Assembly: GCA_036272595.1 (NCBI GenBank)
Contig: DATAYM010000058.1
Location: 62,001-126,000, forward strand
Source of the DNA: Poindextera sp036272595
GTDB taxonomy: Bacteria > Pseudomonadota > Alphaproteobacteria > Caulobacterales > Caulobacteraceae
Reading direction: 5' to 3'
DNA: 64,000 bases
The position numbers were made by a program, and so were the translations under genes. The notes beneath the pieces are model-generated. The model had not been told where the DNA came from. It was given only the letters and a program-made list of their open reading frames with translations, and searched no databases. Below are positions 40,618 through 52,100 of the stretch, in pieces (positions within the stretch are counted from its first letter, which is position 1; each line of letters opens with the position of its first letter).

Positions 40618-42824
40618 CAGAAGGCCGCCCTCAGGGTCAACTTCACCGTGCGGCCGGCGCCCGGGATGACGTGGTTCTCCGATGCGGAGGTGTAGTAGAT
40701 GTTGTCGTAGTAGAGCGCGTCGAACAGGTTGATGACGTTGATCTGCGCGGTCAGCTTTGGGGTGATCCGGTAGGAGGTCATCGCGCTCCAGACCACATAG
40801 CTCGGCGCGAACGCCGGGGTGGTCCCGGCGGTGACGATATTGCCGGCGCGGCGGTCCAGATAGTTGACGCCGAGTCCGACCTCCCAGGGCTCGCTGATGT
40901 AATACTCCGCCCACAGATTGGCGGCGTTGCGCGCCAGGTTGGGGATCAGCGCGTTGTGATAGGCCATGACCGGGGCGGTCCTGCCCATGGTCCCGGAGGT
41001 TCTCCCGTCGAGGTAGGTATAGCCGGCGATGATCTCCAGGCGACCGACATGGCCGCTGGCGCCCAGCTCGAAGCCCTGCACCGCCTCCTTGCCCTGCAAG
41101 AGGGTGGTGGTCGGGTTTTCCGGATCGTTGACCTGGGCGTTGTCCACCTCGGTGTGGAAGACCGCGCCGGTGAGCAAAAGGCCGCCGCCCAGCACGCTGG
41201 TCTTCGAGCCGGCCTCGTAGGTGGTCGCCTTCACCGGCCCCAGGTCGGCGGTGGCGCTGGTCAGGGTCAGCGCCTCGGCCGAGGGGTCGAACGAGGTTCC
41301 GTAGGACACGTAGACGCTCTGCCAGGGCGCGGGCTTGTAGACCAGGGCGACGCGCGGGCTGGGAACCAGATCGGCGTGGCTGAGATTGAGCACCGCGCCG
41401 GTGGCGAGGGTGGTCTGCCGGTAGACGGCGGCGAAGCGGTCCACCCGCACCCCGGCGATCAGGTCGAACCACGGGCCGATGTTGATGGTGTCGGTCAGGT
41501 AGGCGGCTTCGGAATCGGCGATGGTGTGCTGGGTCTTGCTGACCGGCTCGAACGGCCGCGCCTCATGCGGATCGGGCGCCGGCAGCGGGGTTTCGGGAAT
41601 CCAGCTGTTGTCGCCGTTGAACGGGTTGGTGTCGCTGTCGAGGTCGTTGGTCTGCCGCGCCAGCTCGATCCCCGTCGCCAGGGTGTGGGTCAGGAAGCCG
41701 GTGGAGAACCGCGCGGTCAGGTCCAGCTGGTCGGTGAGGTTGGTCTGCTCGCCCGAGCTGCTGGGAGAGTCGCGGCCGACCAGGATGTCGGTCAGCGGCG
41801 TTCCGGGCCCGATCACCTCAGTCCCGAAGTTCGGTTCGTCGAGCTGGTAGTTGAAGGCGTAGTTGGCGTAGCGCAGCGTGTTGCTGAGGGTCAGGTGCGC
41901 GTTGACGTCGTGCTTGACCAGCATGGTCCCGATGTCGACCTCTGAGATCGCGTGGTCGGAGGTCAGGCCGTAGAAATTGTCGCGGTTCACGCGGGCCGGC
42001 GCGCCGTTGACGAACGGAACGCCGGAGTCGGGCACGTCGTTTTCCGACAGGTGGTAATAGGCCAGGGTCAGCGCGGTCGGCTGGCCGAGCCCGAGGGAGA
42101 CTTCCGGCGCCACGCCCCAATGCCGGTTCCTCACGTCATCGCGGTCGGCGACCCCTGAGGATTCGCCCATGGCATTGAGGCGGAAGGCCGCCGATTGGCC
42201 GATGGGCTGGTCGAGATCGAGCGCGCCGCGATATTCATCGTTCGTGCCGACGTCGCCGGTCAGCACCCCGAGCGGCGCGAGCGTCGGCGCCTTGCCGACC
42301 TGATTGACGACGCCGCCGGTCGAGCCACGGCCGAACAGCGTGGCGGACGGGCCCTTGAGCACCTCGATGGACTGCAGGTTGAAGGGGTCGCGCACATAGA
42401 CGGCGGCGTCGCGGACGCCGTCGAGGAAGAAGTCGTTGAAGGCCGAAAAGCCGCGGATGTTGATGGTGTCGCCGCGGGCCGCGCCCTCGCCGGCGTTCAG
42501 CGTCACGCCCGGCACGTTCTTCAGGGCGTCCTCCAGCCGGGTCGCCCCCTGCGCCTGCAGCACCTGCAGCGGCACCACATTTACCGACTGCGGCGTGTCC
42601 TTGACCGTCAGCGGGACCTTGCCGCCCAGCAGCGGCCGCAGCCCGGTGACGACGACGTCGTTGGCGACCTCGGGCTGATCGGCCGCCCCGTCGGGCGGCG
42701 TGGTCTGGGCGAGCGCCGCCGGGGCGGCCCCTGCGCCGGTCACGCAGACGCCGAGCGCGCCGATCGCATGAACCGCGACACCGAGGGAGGCCGGAGCCTG
42801 ACCGGAACCCGAAGAAGACCGCAT
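40617..42824 (-). CDS. TonB-dependent siderophore receptor
   Basis: An outer-membrane receptor of 735 residues for ferric siderophores. Signal peptide in the first 45 residues (ending ALAQ); plug domain with DTPQSVNVVPLQVLQAQGATRLEDALKNVPGVT, RGDTINIRGFSAFNDFFLDGVRD and IEVLKGPSATLFGRGSTGGVVN; then a 22-strand barrel ending in VKLTLRAAF. The style resembles FhuE/FiuA/Fiu-type receptors. ATG 42824 is chosen for its GAGGGG; TTG 42854 is a longer alternative. A Fur-box candidate lies about 95 bp upstream. First gene of the iron operon. Confidence 0.93.
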   Translation of the reverse strand: MRSSSGSGQAPASLGVAVHAIGALGVCVTGAGAAPAALAQTTPPDGAADQPEVANDVVVTGLRPLLGGKVPLTVKDTPQSVNVVPLQVLQAQGATRLEDALKNVPGVTLNAGEGAARGDTINIRGFSAFNDFFLDGVRDAAVYVRDPFNLQSIEVLKGPSATLFGRGSTGGVVNQVGKAPTLAPLGVLTGDVGTNDEYRGALDLDQPIGQSAAFRLNAMGESSGVADRDDVRNRHWGVAPEVSLGLGQPTALTLAYYHLSENDVPDSGVPFVNGAPARVNRDNFYGLTSDHAISEVDIGTMLVKHDVNAHLTLSNTLRYANYAFNYQLDEPNFGTEVIGPGTPLTDILVGRDSPSSSGEQTNLTDQLDLTARFSTGFLTHTLATGIELARQTNDLDSDTNPFNGDNSWIPETPLPAPDPHEARPFEPVSKTQHTIADSEAAYLTDTINIGPWFDLIAGVRVDRFAAVYRQTTLATGAVLNLSHADLVPSPRVALVYKPAPWQSVYVSYGTSFDPSAEALTLTSATADLGPVKATTYEAGSKTSVLGGGLLLTGAVFHTEVDNAQVNDPENPTTTLLQGKEAVQGFELGASGHVGRLEIIAGYTYLDGRTSGTMGRTAPVMAYHNALIPNLARNAANLWAEYYISEPWEVGLGVNYLDRRAGNIVTAGTTPAFAPSYVVWSAMTSYRITPKLTAQINVINLFDALYYDNIYYTSASENHVIPGAGRTVKLTLRAAF

Positions 42825-42918
42825 GCGAAAAAGCCCCTCGCTCACTGCATCCAAACCGCCTGGCGTCCTCGCCGCCCGGGCGTGGAATACCGGCGGCGCA
42901 CAGCTAACACCTCAATTC

Positions 42919-42937
42919 GTTATTGCGAAGCATTATC
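42919..42937 (-). promoter_or_regulatory. Fur-box candidate upstream of the TonB receptor
   Basis: GTTATTGCGAAGCATTATC matches the classical 19-bp Fur box GATAATGATAATCATTATC at 14 of 19 positions (counted by hand). It lies in a local AT-rich patch in otherwise very GC-rich DNA, about 95 bp before the receptor ATG, where an iron-responsive operator would be expected. Binding is inferred. Confidence 0.5.
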
Positions 42938-42996
42938 ATTTGTAAGAAGAGGCGCGCCGCTCCGCCGAGGCCCCGGCGCCACGATGCCCTCTTGCA

Positions 42997-43124
42997 CCGT
43001 CATCCCCCGCTGGAGCCGAAGGCGGCCTGCGAAGCAGAGGCGCGTAGCAGCCAATGCGGGGGACCCACAAACACCTGCGTTCGACGGTGATCATGGGTGG
43101 CCCGAACAAGTCGGGCCATGACGG
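42997..43124. repeat. REP-like palindromic element with CCGTCAT/ATGACGG ends
   Basis: The 317-bp gap 42825-43141 contains, besides the Fur-box candidate, a 128-bp element that starts CCGTCAT and ends ATGACGG. Inside are CCCCCGC (43004-43010), pairing with GCGGGGG (43056-43062), and TGGCCCGA ACAAG TCGGGCCA (43098-43118), an 8-bp perfect hairpin with a 5-base loop. It reads as a composite of common intergenic palindromes. No gene-like frame was seen in it. Confidence 0.6.
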
Positions 43125-43141
43125 AAAGGAAGAGGACTGGC

Positions 43142-45025
<1,884 letters not shown>

Positions 45026-45181
45026 GAAGCATCATGTCCTGGTTGTGGGGATCTCCTTTCTGGTTGGACATGGGCGATTGCATGCTGGTCTCCCCCGGGC
45101 GGGCTGGTTTGCAGCCGGAACTGTACGGCGGCGCGCGCCAGGCCACAAGCCGGGCGCGGCGACGGGGGCCGGGGCGGAAAA

Positions 45182-46396
45182 TCAGTGGCGTTGGCGGCGA
45201 AGGGAACGCCCCGCGGCGAGGGCCAGAAGCACGGTGGGCGCAAGGACGCCGGCCCCGACATAGAATGGGGCGTCGGGCGCCCATGCGAACAGCGCCAGCG
45301 CCGCCTGCGGGCCGATCAGACGCGAAAAGGAGTCCATCGCGTTGTTGAGGCCGAGCGTCTGGCCCTGGCGATCGGCGCTGGCGGCCCGAGAGATCAGCGC
45401 CATCGTGTTCGGATAGGCGAACGCCTGGCCCAGCGACATGGCGGCCATGAAGGCGATGCTGGCCGCCCCGGTTGGCGAGAGCGGCTGAGCCAGGAGGCAC
45501 ATCGCGGTGACGACGATGCCGGCCGCCAGCATCGGTATCTGGCCGAAGCGCCGCGAGAGCGGGCCGGTGAGCGCGGCCTGCCCCAGCGTCGCGGTGATGG
45601 CGGCGGCGGTGAAGGCATAGCCGATCACCGCGGTGGACCAGCGATACCGATGCGTCGCCCAGAAGCCGAATGTCGACTCGAACCCGTTGAAGGCCAGCCC
45701 GACGACGAAGGTGAGCAGCATCAGCGGTCCGATGACCGGATCTCGAAAGGCGGCGCCGACGGCGGTCCATTGGCTCAGCTGCCCCGCCTGCCGCTCGTGG
45801 ACGCGGCTCTCGCGCACCAACAGCAGGATGAGCAGGGCGGAGGCCGCCGCGAGGGCGGAGGCGACGAGCAAGGGCGGCCGGAAGCCGGCCGGGCCGATGT
45901 CCGGGCGCGCCAGCAGGCCGCCGAGGCCAGGGCCGAAGATGAAGCCGACATTGTAGGCCGCGCCCAGCGCGCCCATGCGGCCCGGCCGAGCGGCCACCGG
46001 CGTCACGTCGGCGATGTAGCTGCTGACCACCGAGCCGTTGCCGCCGGCGACGCCGCCCAGGAACCGGATCAGCGTGGCGGCGGCGATGTTCGGCGCGAAG
46101 GCGAGGGCGAGAAAGCAGGCGCAGTTGGCGGCGACCGTGGTCACCAGCAGCGGCTTTCGCCCGATGCGATCCGAGAGCCGCCCCCAGAACGGCTCGCCGA
46201 AAAAAGCGCCGGAGGCGTAAGCCGAGAACATCAACCCGATCTGCCAGCCGGGGGCATGGAACGAGCGCGCATAGAACGGCAGCAGCGGCACGATGACGCC
46301 GAAACCGATCATGTTGAGCATCATCACGGTCAGCAGGGCGGCCAACGCCCCGCGCGAGGCGCGCAGCGCCGCCTGATCGGACTCAAGGTCGGGCAT
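45182..46396 (-). CDS. MFS exporter (drug:H+ antiporter type)
   Basis: A 404-residue, 12-helix MFS protein. The motif-A loop WGRLSDRIGRKPLLVTT between helices 2 and 3 and the motif-C-like GAAYNVGFIFGPGLGGLLA in helix 5 are the marks of the 12- or 14-helix DHA drug-proton antiporter branch (TCR/Tet-like). The N-terminus MPDLESDQAALRASRGALAALLTVMML fits ATG 46396; the open frame extends further to 46432. It is followed by the ABC exporter gene on the same strand, 99 bp from the upstream ORF. Substrate unknown. Confidence 0.9.
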   Translation of the reverse strand: MPDLESDQAALRASRGALAALLTVMMLNMIGFGVIVPLLPFYARSFHAPGWQIGLMFSAYASGAFFGEPFWGRLSDRIGRKPLLVTTVAANCACFLALAFAPNIAAATLIRFLGGVAGGNGSVVSSYIADVTPVAARPGRMGALGAAYNVGFIFGPGLGGLLARPDIGPAGFRPPLLVASALAAASALLILLLVRESRVHERQAGQLSQWTAVGAAFRDPVIGPLMLLTFVVGLAFNGFESTFGFWATHRYRWSTAVIGYAFTAAAITATLGQAALTGPLSRRFGQIPMLAAGIVVTAMCLLAQPLSPTGAASIAFMAAMSLGQAFAYPNTMALISRAASADRQGQTLGLNNAMDSFSRLIGPQAALALFAWAPDAPFYVGAGVLAPTVLLALAAGRSLRRQRH

Positions 46397-46500
46397 GGCG
46401 AAGCTGGTATGCCGGGCCGCTGGCGCCGGCAAGGCCCGGGCCGCCGAGATCCGCCGTTCCGAGGACGATCTGGCCGAACTCGACGCGTGGGCGCGAAGGC

Positions 46501-47922
46501 TCAGGCGGCGGTCAGCGGCTGAACCACCACGGTCTTGATGTTGCAGAACTCGCGGATGCCGAAGTCCGAGACTTCGCGGCCGTAGCCGGAGTCCTTCACG
46601 CCGCCGAACGGCAGGCGCGGATCGCTGCGCACATTGGCGTTGACGAAGGCCATGCCGGCGTTGAGGTCGTCGGCGGCGATGCGTTCGGCGCGCTCGACGT
46701 CGCCGCTGATCACCGCCGAGCCGAGCCCAAACGCGCTGTCGTTGGCGATGCGGATGGCGTCGGCCTCGCCGCTGGCGGAGATGATCGCCGCCACCGGACC
46801 GAACACTTCCTCGTCATGCGCGGCCTGCCCAGGCGCGACGCCGGTCAGCACCGTCGCCGGATACCACGCGCCGGGGCGCTCGGGCGTCTCGCCGCCCAGC
46901 AGCAGCCGCGCCCCGGCCTGGACGCTGCGCCGCACCTGATCGGCGATGCGGTCGCGCGACTCGACGCTCTCAAGCGGCCCAAGCTTGGTTTCGGGCGAGG
47001 TCGGGTCGCCCATGGCGAAGGCCCGCATTTGCTCGACCACCGCCTGCTCGAAGGCCTCGCGGATCGCCTCGACCACCACGAAGCGCTTGGCGGCGATGCA
47101 GCTCTGGCCGCCGTTGACCATGCGGCCGGCGACGCAGACCCTGGCCGCGGCGACCGGGTCGGCATCCTCCAGCACCACGTAGGCGTCGGAGCCGCCCAGC
47201 TCCAGGACCGTCTTCTTCAGGAGCCTGCCGGCGACGGCGGCGACCGACCGGCCGGCCGCGACGCTGCCGGTCAGGGTGACGGCGGCGATGCTGCGATCCT
47301 CGATCAGCGGCCCGATGTCCTTTGAGCCGACGAGGACGGTGCTGAACAGGTGCTCGGGAAAGCCGGCCTCACGGAAGAGCGCCTCCAGCGCCAGCGCGCA
47401 TCCGGGGACGTTCGAGGCGTGCTTCAGCACCGCGCCGTTGCCGGCCATGAGGTTGGGCGCGGCGAAGCGGATCGCCTGCCAGAACGGGAAGTTCCACGGC
47501 ATGATCGCCAGCACCACCCCGAGCGGATTGTAGGTGACGAAGGCCCTGGGCGTCGGCCCCGGCGCGAAGGCATGCTGGCTGAGGTCCTGCGGCCGGCGCG
47601 CCAGGAAGCCTTCCGCGTGCTCGGCGAAATACTCGCAGCCCCAGGCGCACTTCTCGACCTCGTCCAGCCCGTCGCGGACGGTCTTGCCCATTTCGGCGGT
47701 CATCAGGGCCGCATAGCGCTCGCGGTTGGCGCGCAGGACGGCGGCCGCCCTGCGCATCAGCTCGGCGCGCTCGGCGAAGCTGGCGCGCCGCCAGCCCGTT
47801 TGCGCGCCGTGCGCCTGCCGCCCGATCCGCGCCACCTGCTCGTGGGTGTGGCCCTCGTAGCTGAGCCCTGGAATGCCGGTCGCCGGATTGACCGCCTGAA
47901 AGGTCGGGGGTGCATCGCTCAT
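46501..47922 (-). CDS. NAD(P)-dependent aldehyde (succinate-semialdehyde-type) dehydrogenase
   Basis: A 473-residue ALDH. NAVNPATG start, PWNFPFWQAIRFAAPNLMAGN, SVAAGR (cofactor loop), VLELGGSDAYVVLEDAD with the general-base Glu, and NGGQSCIAAKRFVV with the nucleophilic cysteine are all in place. The family placement is near succinate-semialdehyde dehydrogenases of the SSADH/YneI type. ATG 47922 follows TGGAG; the longer frame to 48087 has no family resemblance. Divergent from an alpha/beta hydrolase gene, 133 bp between the starts. Confidence 0.92.
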   Translation of the reverse strand: MSDAPPTFQAVNPATGIPGLSYEGHTHEQVARIGRQAHGAQTGWRRASFAERAELMRRAAAVLRANRERYAALMTAEMGKTVRDGLDEVEKCAWGCEYFAEHAEGFLARRPQDLSQHAFAPGPTPRAFVTYNPLGVVLAIMPWNFPFWQAIRFAAPNLMAGNGAVLKHASNVPGCALALEALFREAGFPEHLFSTVLVGSKDIGPLIEDRSIAAVTLTGSVAAGRSVAAVAGRLLKKTVLELGGSDAYVVLEDADPVAAARVCVAGRMVNGGQSCIAAKRFVVVEAIREAFEQAVVEQMRAFAMGDPTSPETKLGPLESVESRDRIADQVRRSVQAGARLLLGGETPERPGAWYPATVLTGVAPGQAAHDEEVFGPVAAIISASGEADAIRIANDSAFGLGSAVISGDVERAERIAADDLNAGMAFVNANVRSDPRLPFGGVKDSGYGREVSDFGIREFCNIKTVVVQPLTAA

Positions 47923-48055
47923 GTTCGCTAGCTCCAGGGGGTGGACGGCAAACCGGCGAACACCGTCTACGGTTCGCTTTTTGCGCTTGACCCAAAGTGA
48001 GGCTCGACAAGTGGCGGCCCCGCGCCGACTGTCGCGACAACGCTGGAGGAACCAA

Positions 48056-48955
48056 ATGCCGCACGCCAAGGCCAATGGCCTCGACATCTACTACGAAACC
48101 CACGGCCCTGACGACGCCGAGCCGATCCTGCTGATCATGGGGCTGGGCGCGCAGATGAGCCGCTGGTCGCCAGACTTCATCCGCAAGCTGGTCGAGGACG
48201 GCCACCGGGTCATCGCCTACGACAACCGCGACGTCGGCCTTTCCGAGAAGCTCGACGCCGCCGGCGCGCCCGACATCGGGGCGGTGGTGCAGGCGGTGGC
48301 CGAGAAGCGCAAGCCGCCGGTCGCCTACACCCTGCAGGAGATGGCCGCCGACGCCGCCGGCCTGCTGGAGGCGCTTGGCATCGAGCGGGCGCACATCGTC
48401 GGCGCCTCCATGGGTGGCATGATCGCCCAGCTGGTCGCCGCCGACCATCCGGAGCGCACCCTCTCCCTCACCTCGATCATGTCCTCGACCGGCAACCCCG
48501 ACCTGCCGCGCGCCACGCCCGAAGCCATGGCCCGCCTGAACACGCCGGCGCCCGATCCGACCCAGGACCTGGAGGGCTTCCTGGCCAGCGCGGTGGCGGG
48601 CGCCAAGGTGATGGCCGGGACCTACCCCGTGGACGAGGCGCTGGTGCGCGAGAATGCGCTCAGCGACTTCCGCCGCTCGTTCTATCCGGTCGGCTTCCAG
48701 CGCCAGTACGCCGCCATCCTCGCCTCGCCGGACCGCCGCCCGAAGCTCGCGACCATCACCGCGCCGACGGTGGTGGTGCACGGCGCCGACGACCCGCTGG
48801 TCCCCCTGGCCGGCGGCCGCGACACCGCCGAGAACATCCCCGGCGCCGAGCTGCGCATCGTCCCCGGCGTCGGCCACGAAATGCCCCTGCCGACCCAGGA
48901 CCAGTTCATCGACGCCATCCTTTCGGCCGTGGCGCGGGCGAAGGTGAGCGCCTAG
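48056..48955 (+). CDS. Alpha/beta-fold hydrolase
   Basis: A 299-residue hydrolase of the haloperoxidase/esterase type. HGxG-like loop LIMGLGAQMSRWSPDF, nucleophile serine in VGASMGGMIAQLVAA, acid in HGADDPLVPLAGG and histidine in PGVGHEMPLP. ATG 48056 follows GGAGG. Divergent from the aldehyde dehydrogenase gene, possibly within one catabolic control region. Substrate unknown. Confidence 0.9.
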   Translation: MPHAKANGLDIYYETHGPDDAEPILLIMGLGAQMSRWSPDFIRKLVEDGHRVIAYDNRDVGLSEKLDAAGAPDIGAVVQAVAEKRKPPVAYTLQEMAADAAGLLEALGIERAHIVGASMGGMIAQLVAADHPERTLSLTSIMSSTGNPDLPRATPEAMARLNTPAPDPTQDLEGFLASAVAGAKVMAGTYPVDEALVRENALSDFRRSFYPVGFQRQYAAILASPDRRPKLATITAPTVVVHGADDPLVPLAGGRDTAENIPGAELRIVPGVGHEMPLPTQDQFIDAILSAVARAKVSA

Positions 48956-49123
48956 CTGGCGATGGGCTTGGCCGCGTTTCCCGGCCGTCCTGTTCTGCGC
49001 CAGCCAGGCGACGAGATAACCCGGATTCCGAATTCGCGGCGCCGGTCGCTCAAAGCGCGCTGCTGAAGTCCGTCCGGGGGGCCAGGCGCTTGGTCGGCCG
49101 AAGCGTTGCCTGACAATCGCGTC

Positions 49124-52100
49124 TCAGAACTCCCAAGCGGCGAGCAGCCTTACCGAATTGTCCTGCCAGTGCGCCGCGATCTGGCCGGAATAGGCCACAT
49201 CAATCCGGCCGTGAGCGCCAAGTCTGCCGGCCAGACCGGCGGTGACCTCGGTCGCGTCCCGGGCGATGGGTTGGCCGATGACGGTGAAATCCTGGCCAGT
49301 ACCTTCGAACGCCACCCGCGCCGCGCCGTCCACGTCGTCGCTGGCGTGACGCCAGGCCAGGGAGCCATGCAGCGACACCGTCCGACCGAGATCGACCGCG
49401 GCGCGCAGCCCGAGGCGGCTCGACAGCACCTGCCGGGTCTCTCCGTTGACCGCCAGCGCCGCCGGCCCACCGGTCTCGGCGGCCCTTTGCGTACTGATCT
49501 CGTCGCAGGAGAGCCCGGCGAAAGGTTCCAGGGATGCGTCGTGTAGATCGATCCTGTAGCCTATCTCGCCGAAGACCTGACCAGTTCCAGCGTCGAATCC
49601 GGCCCGCGTGCGGTCGCTGAATCCGCTGAGGAGTTCGCTCCGGCGTGTATCGACCCGGTGCCAAGCATAGCTGGCTCCCAGCTTCACGGCGAAGGGGCCG
49701 GCAACGCTGCCGGCGTAGAGCGATACGCCCTCGGCCTGGTCGTCGGCGCTGCTGGAGCGCTGGCCGATATTGATGGTGTCCTGGAGGTAGTCGCCCGCCA
49801 CGCCCAACCGCCAGCCGTGGAAGCCGCCGTCAACGCCGAGAGTGAATCCGCCCACGCTATCATGAGAGCCCGCGACGCCTCCGCCGCCCGCGAAGCTGCC
49901 CCAGCCTCCGGTCGCCTCCGCCCACACTCCATCTTTGTCGCCGGGCTGATCCATGCGCTCCATCAGGGTGCGCCGCGTCTGGTCCGATTGCGCCAGCATG
50001 ACCGTCGGAATGCTGGCGAAGGCTTCGCCGGAGAGGGCATCGTAGCCCGTGCGTGAGCCGGTCGCGTCCTGCACAATCAGCGCCATGTAGAGCGGCGTGC
50101 CGAAACCGCCAGCCTCGATAGCCGCGGCCGCGGCGGCCTGGTTGCGCGTCGCCGCCAGGCTGGCGAAGCTTATGTCGTTGCGAGTCAGCGAGAGGTCGAC
50201 CGTATCGTCGGTGTACGTCAGGTGCGGCGTCAGGAGCGGCATGTCGCTGGTGACGCTGGAGAAGGTTCCGCTCACCCCGGCCGTCGCTCGGATGATCGTG
50301 TAGCTGTTCAGCCGGCCATAGCTGCTGACATTGCCGAGTGGCATGACCTCGACGGCCGCACCGGGCTGGATGGTGACCGCGCCGCTGACGTTGATCAGGT
50401 CCGCCGCCACCGTCGTCACCTGAGCCAGATAGGCCGAGCCGGTCTTGAAGATCACTGCGCCGATCACATTGGTGGTTACGGGATCGCCGGGCGAGAAGGT
50501 CCCGCCCGAAGCCACGGTGACGCTGCCGGTGATGGAGCCCGCACCGCCCAGGCTCGCGCCATCATCGACCGTCACCGGCGAGCTCAGGTTGCCGTCCACC
50601 TGGAGGTCGCCGCCGGCGACTTCGGTCGGTCCGCTGAGGGTGACATTTCCGCTCAGCACGAGGGTGGCGTTGCCGGTCTTCTCCAGCGCGCCGCCTCCGA
50701 CCATATCGCCGCCGAAATCGCCGCTGCCGATATTGAGGGTGTCGCCGGCCGCGACGTTCACCGTGCCGCCGGTTCCCGTCAGGTTGGCGATGAATGACAT
50801 GCTGCCGGTGAGGTTGAGCGTGCCGCTATCAAGCTCCAGGTTGGTGTCGCCGACCAGATCGGCGATATCGATGGTTCCGCCGTTAACGGTGGTGGCGCCC
50901 GTGAAGCTGTAGGGCCCCTCGAAGGTCAGAACGCCGGGACCGTTCTTGACCAGGGCGCCGTTCCCGGAGAAGGCGCCGGTGAAGTCGTAGTCGTCCAGCC
51001 GATTGAAGACCACGGTCCCATTGTCGATGACGGCGCCGGTGACGTTTCCGGTCAGACCGGTGTCGGTGTAGGCGCCCGACGGAAGAGCTTGGTCGGCAAT
51101 GACCGCGCCGCCACCGCCGATCTGCAGCGTCGCGCCTGGATTGACTGTCACATTCGACGCAAGCTCGCCAAGGACGACAACCGCACCGTTCGAGATCGAC
51201 GCCCCGCCCGGAACGACGAAGCTTTGGTTGGGCGCGACATAATATGTCCCCGTGCCGCTGAATTCGATACGGCCCGAACCGGCATAGGAGAAGGGCGGGG
51301 GGGCCGAAGGGTTGTAAGACAGGGCCGAATGTGACCCGCCGACCACGAAAGTCCCGTCGTTTACGATCGCCAGCGTGTCGTGCGCCGCTCCGATGCCGGC
51401 ATCGGTCGGTGTTCCGTTCGGCGTCGACGAAAAGGTGTTGTCAGCGACTGTGAAGGTCGCGCCGGATGCGACGTTGAGCTGGTCATAGTAGCCACCGCCG
51501 GCCAGGGTCCAGCTTCCGCTGTTCACGTTCACGACGCTGAAGCCATCCCAGCCGGTGAAGCTGAGCGGAGCGGTTGCGCTGATTCCTTCGCTCCCGTTCA
51601 CGCCTTCACTTGACCCGAAGAGGGTTCCGGCGCCGGGGCCGGAAAGATTCAGCGTGTCGGTTCCTCCGCCGCCGGTAACCCGTCCGATTACGGATGAACC
51701 GGTTTCGACGTTGAAGGTGTCATCTCCCGATCCGAAGGCGACCGCGCCACGGATCACCCCTCCCGCGCCGTTCGTGAGCACGAGGCCGGCTGTATTGATG
51801 GAATCGTCGATGGCTACGCCGCTGCCCGACCCATCGATCGTGCCGGTATTGTTGATGACTATGCCTGGGATGGTCCCCGTTTGGATCGGCGTGTTTGCAG
51901 CCGGGTCAATGGGGTCCTGGCTGAAAACCGAGATTGCCGCCAGCGCGCCCGCACCGGAGCCTCCGATAATGGCGCCTTGGTTGTTGATTGTAATGTTCGA
52001 GACGCTGCGCGTGGCGACCGGCCCGTCCTGACCGATAACGATCGCGCTCGATACGCCGGTGTCCTCCAGAACGCCGCCTGGCAGGTTATTGATGGTCACA

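Noticed and set aside
46433..46500. Coding-like stretch AARAAEIRRSEDDLAELDAWAR in the gap between the MFS and aldehyde dehydrogenase genes
   Set aside because: No start codon or ribosome site, and only about 70 bases long; may be chance or a gene remnant, but not supportable.
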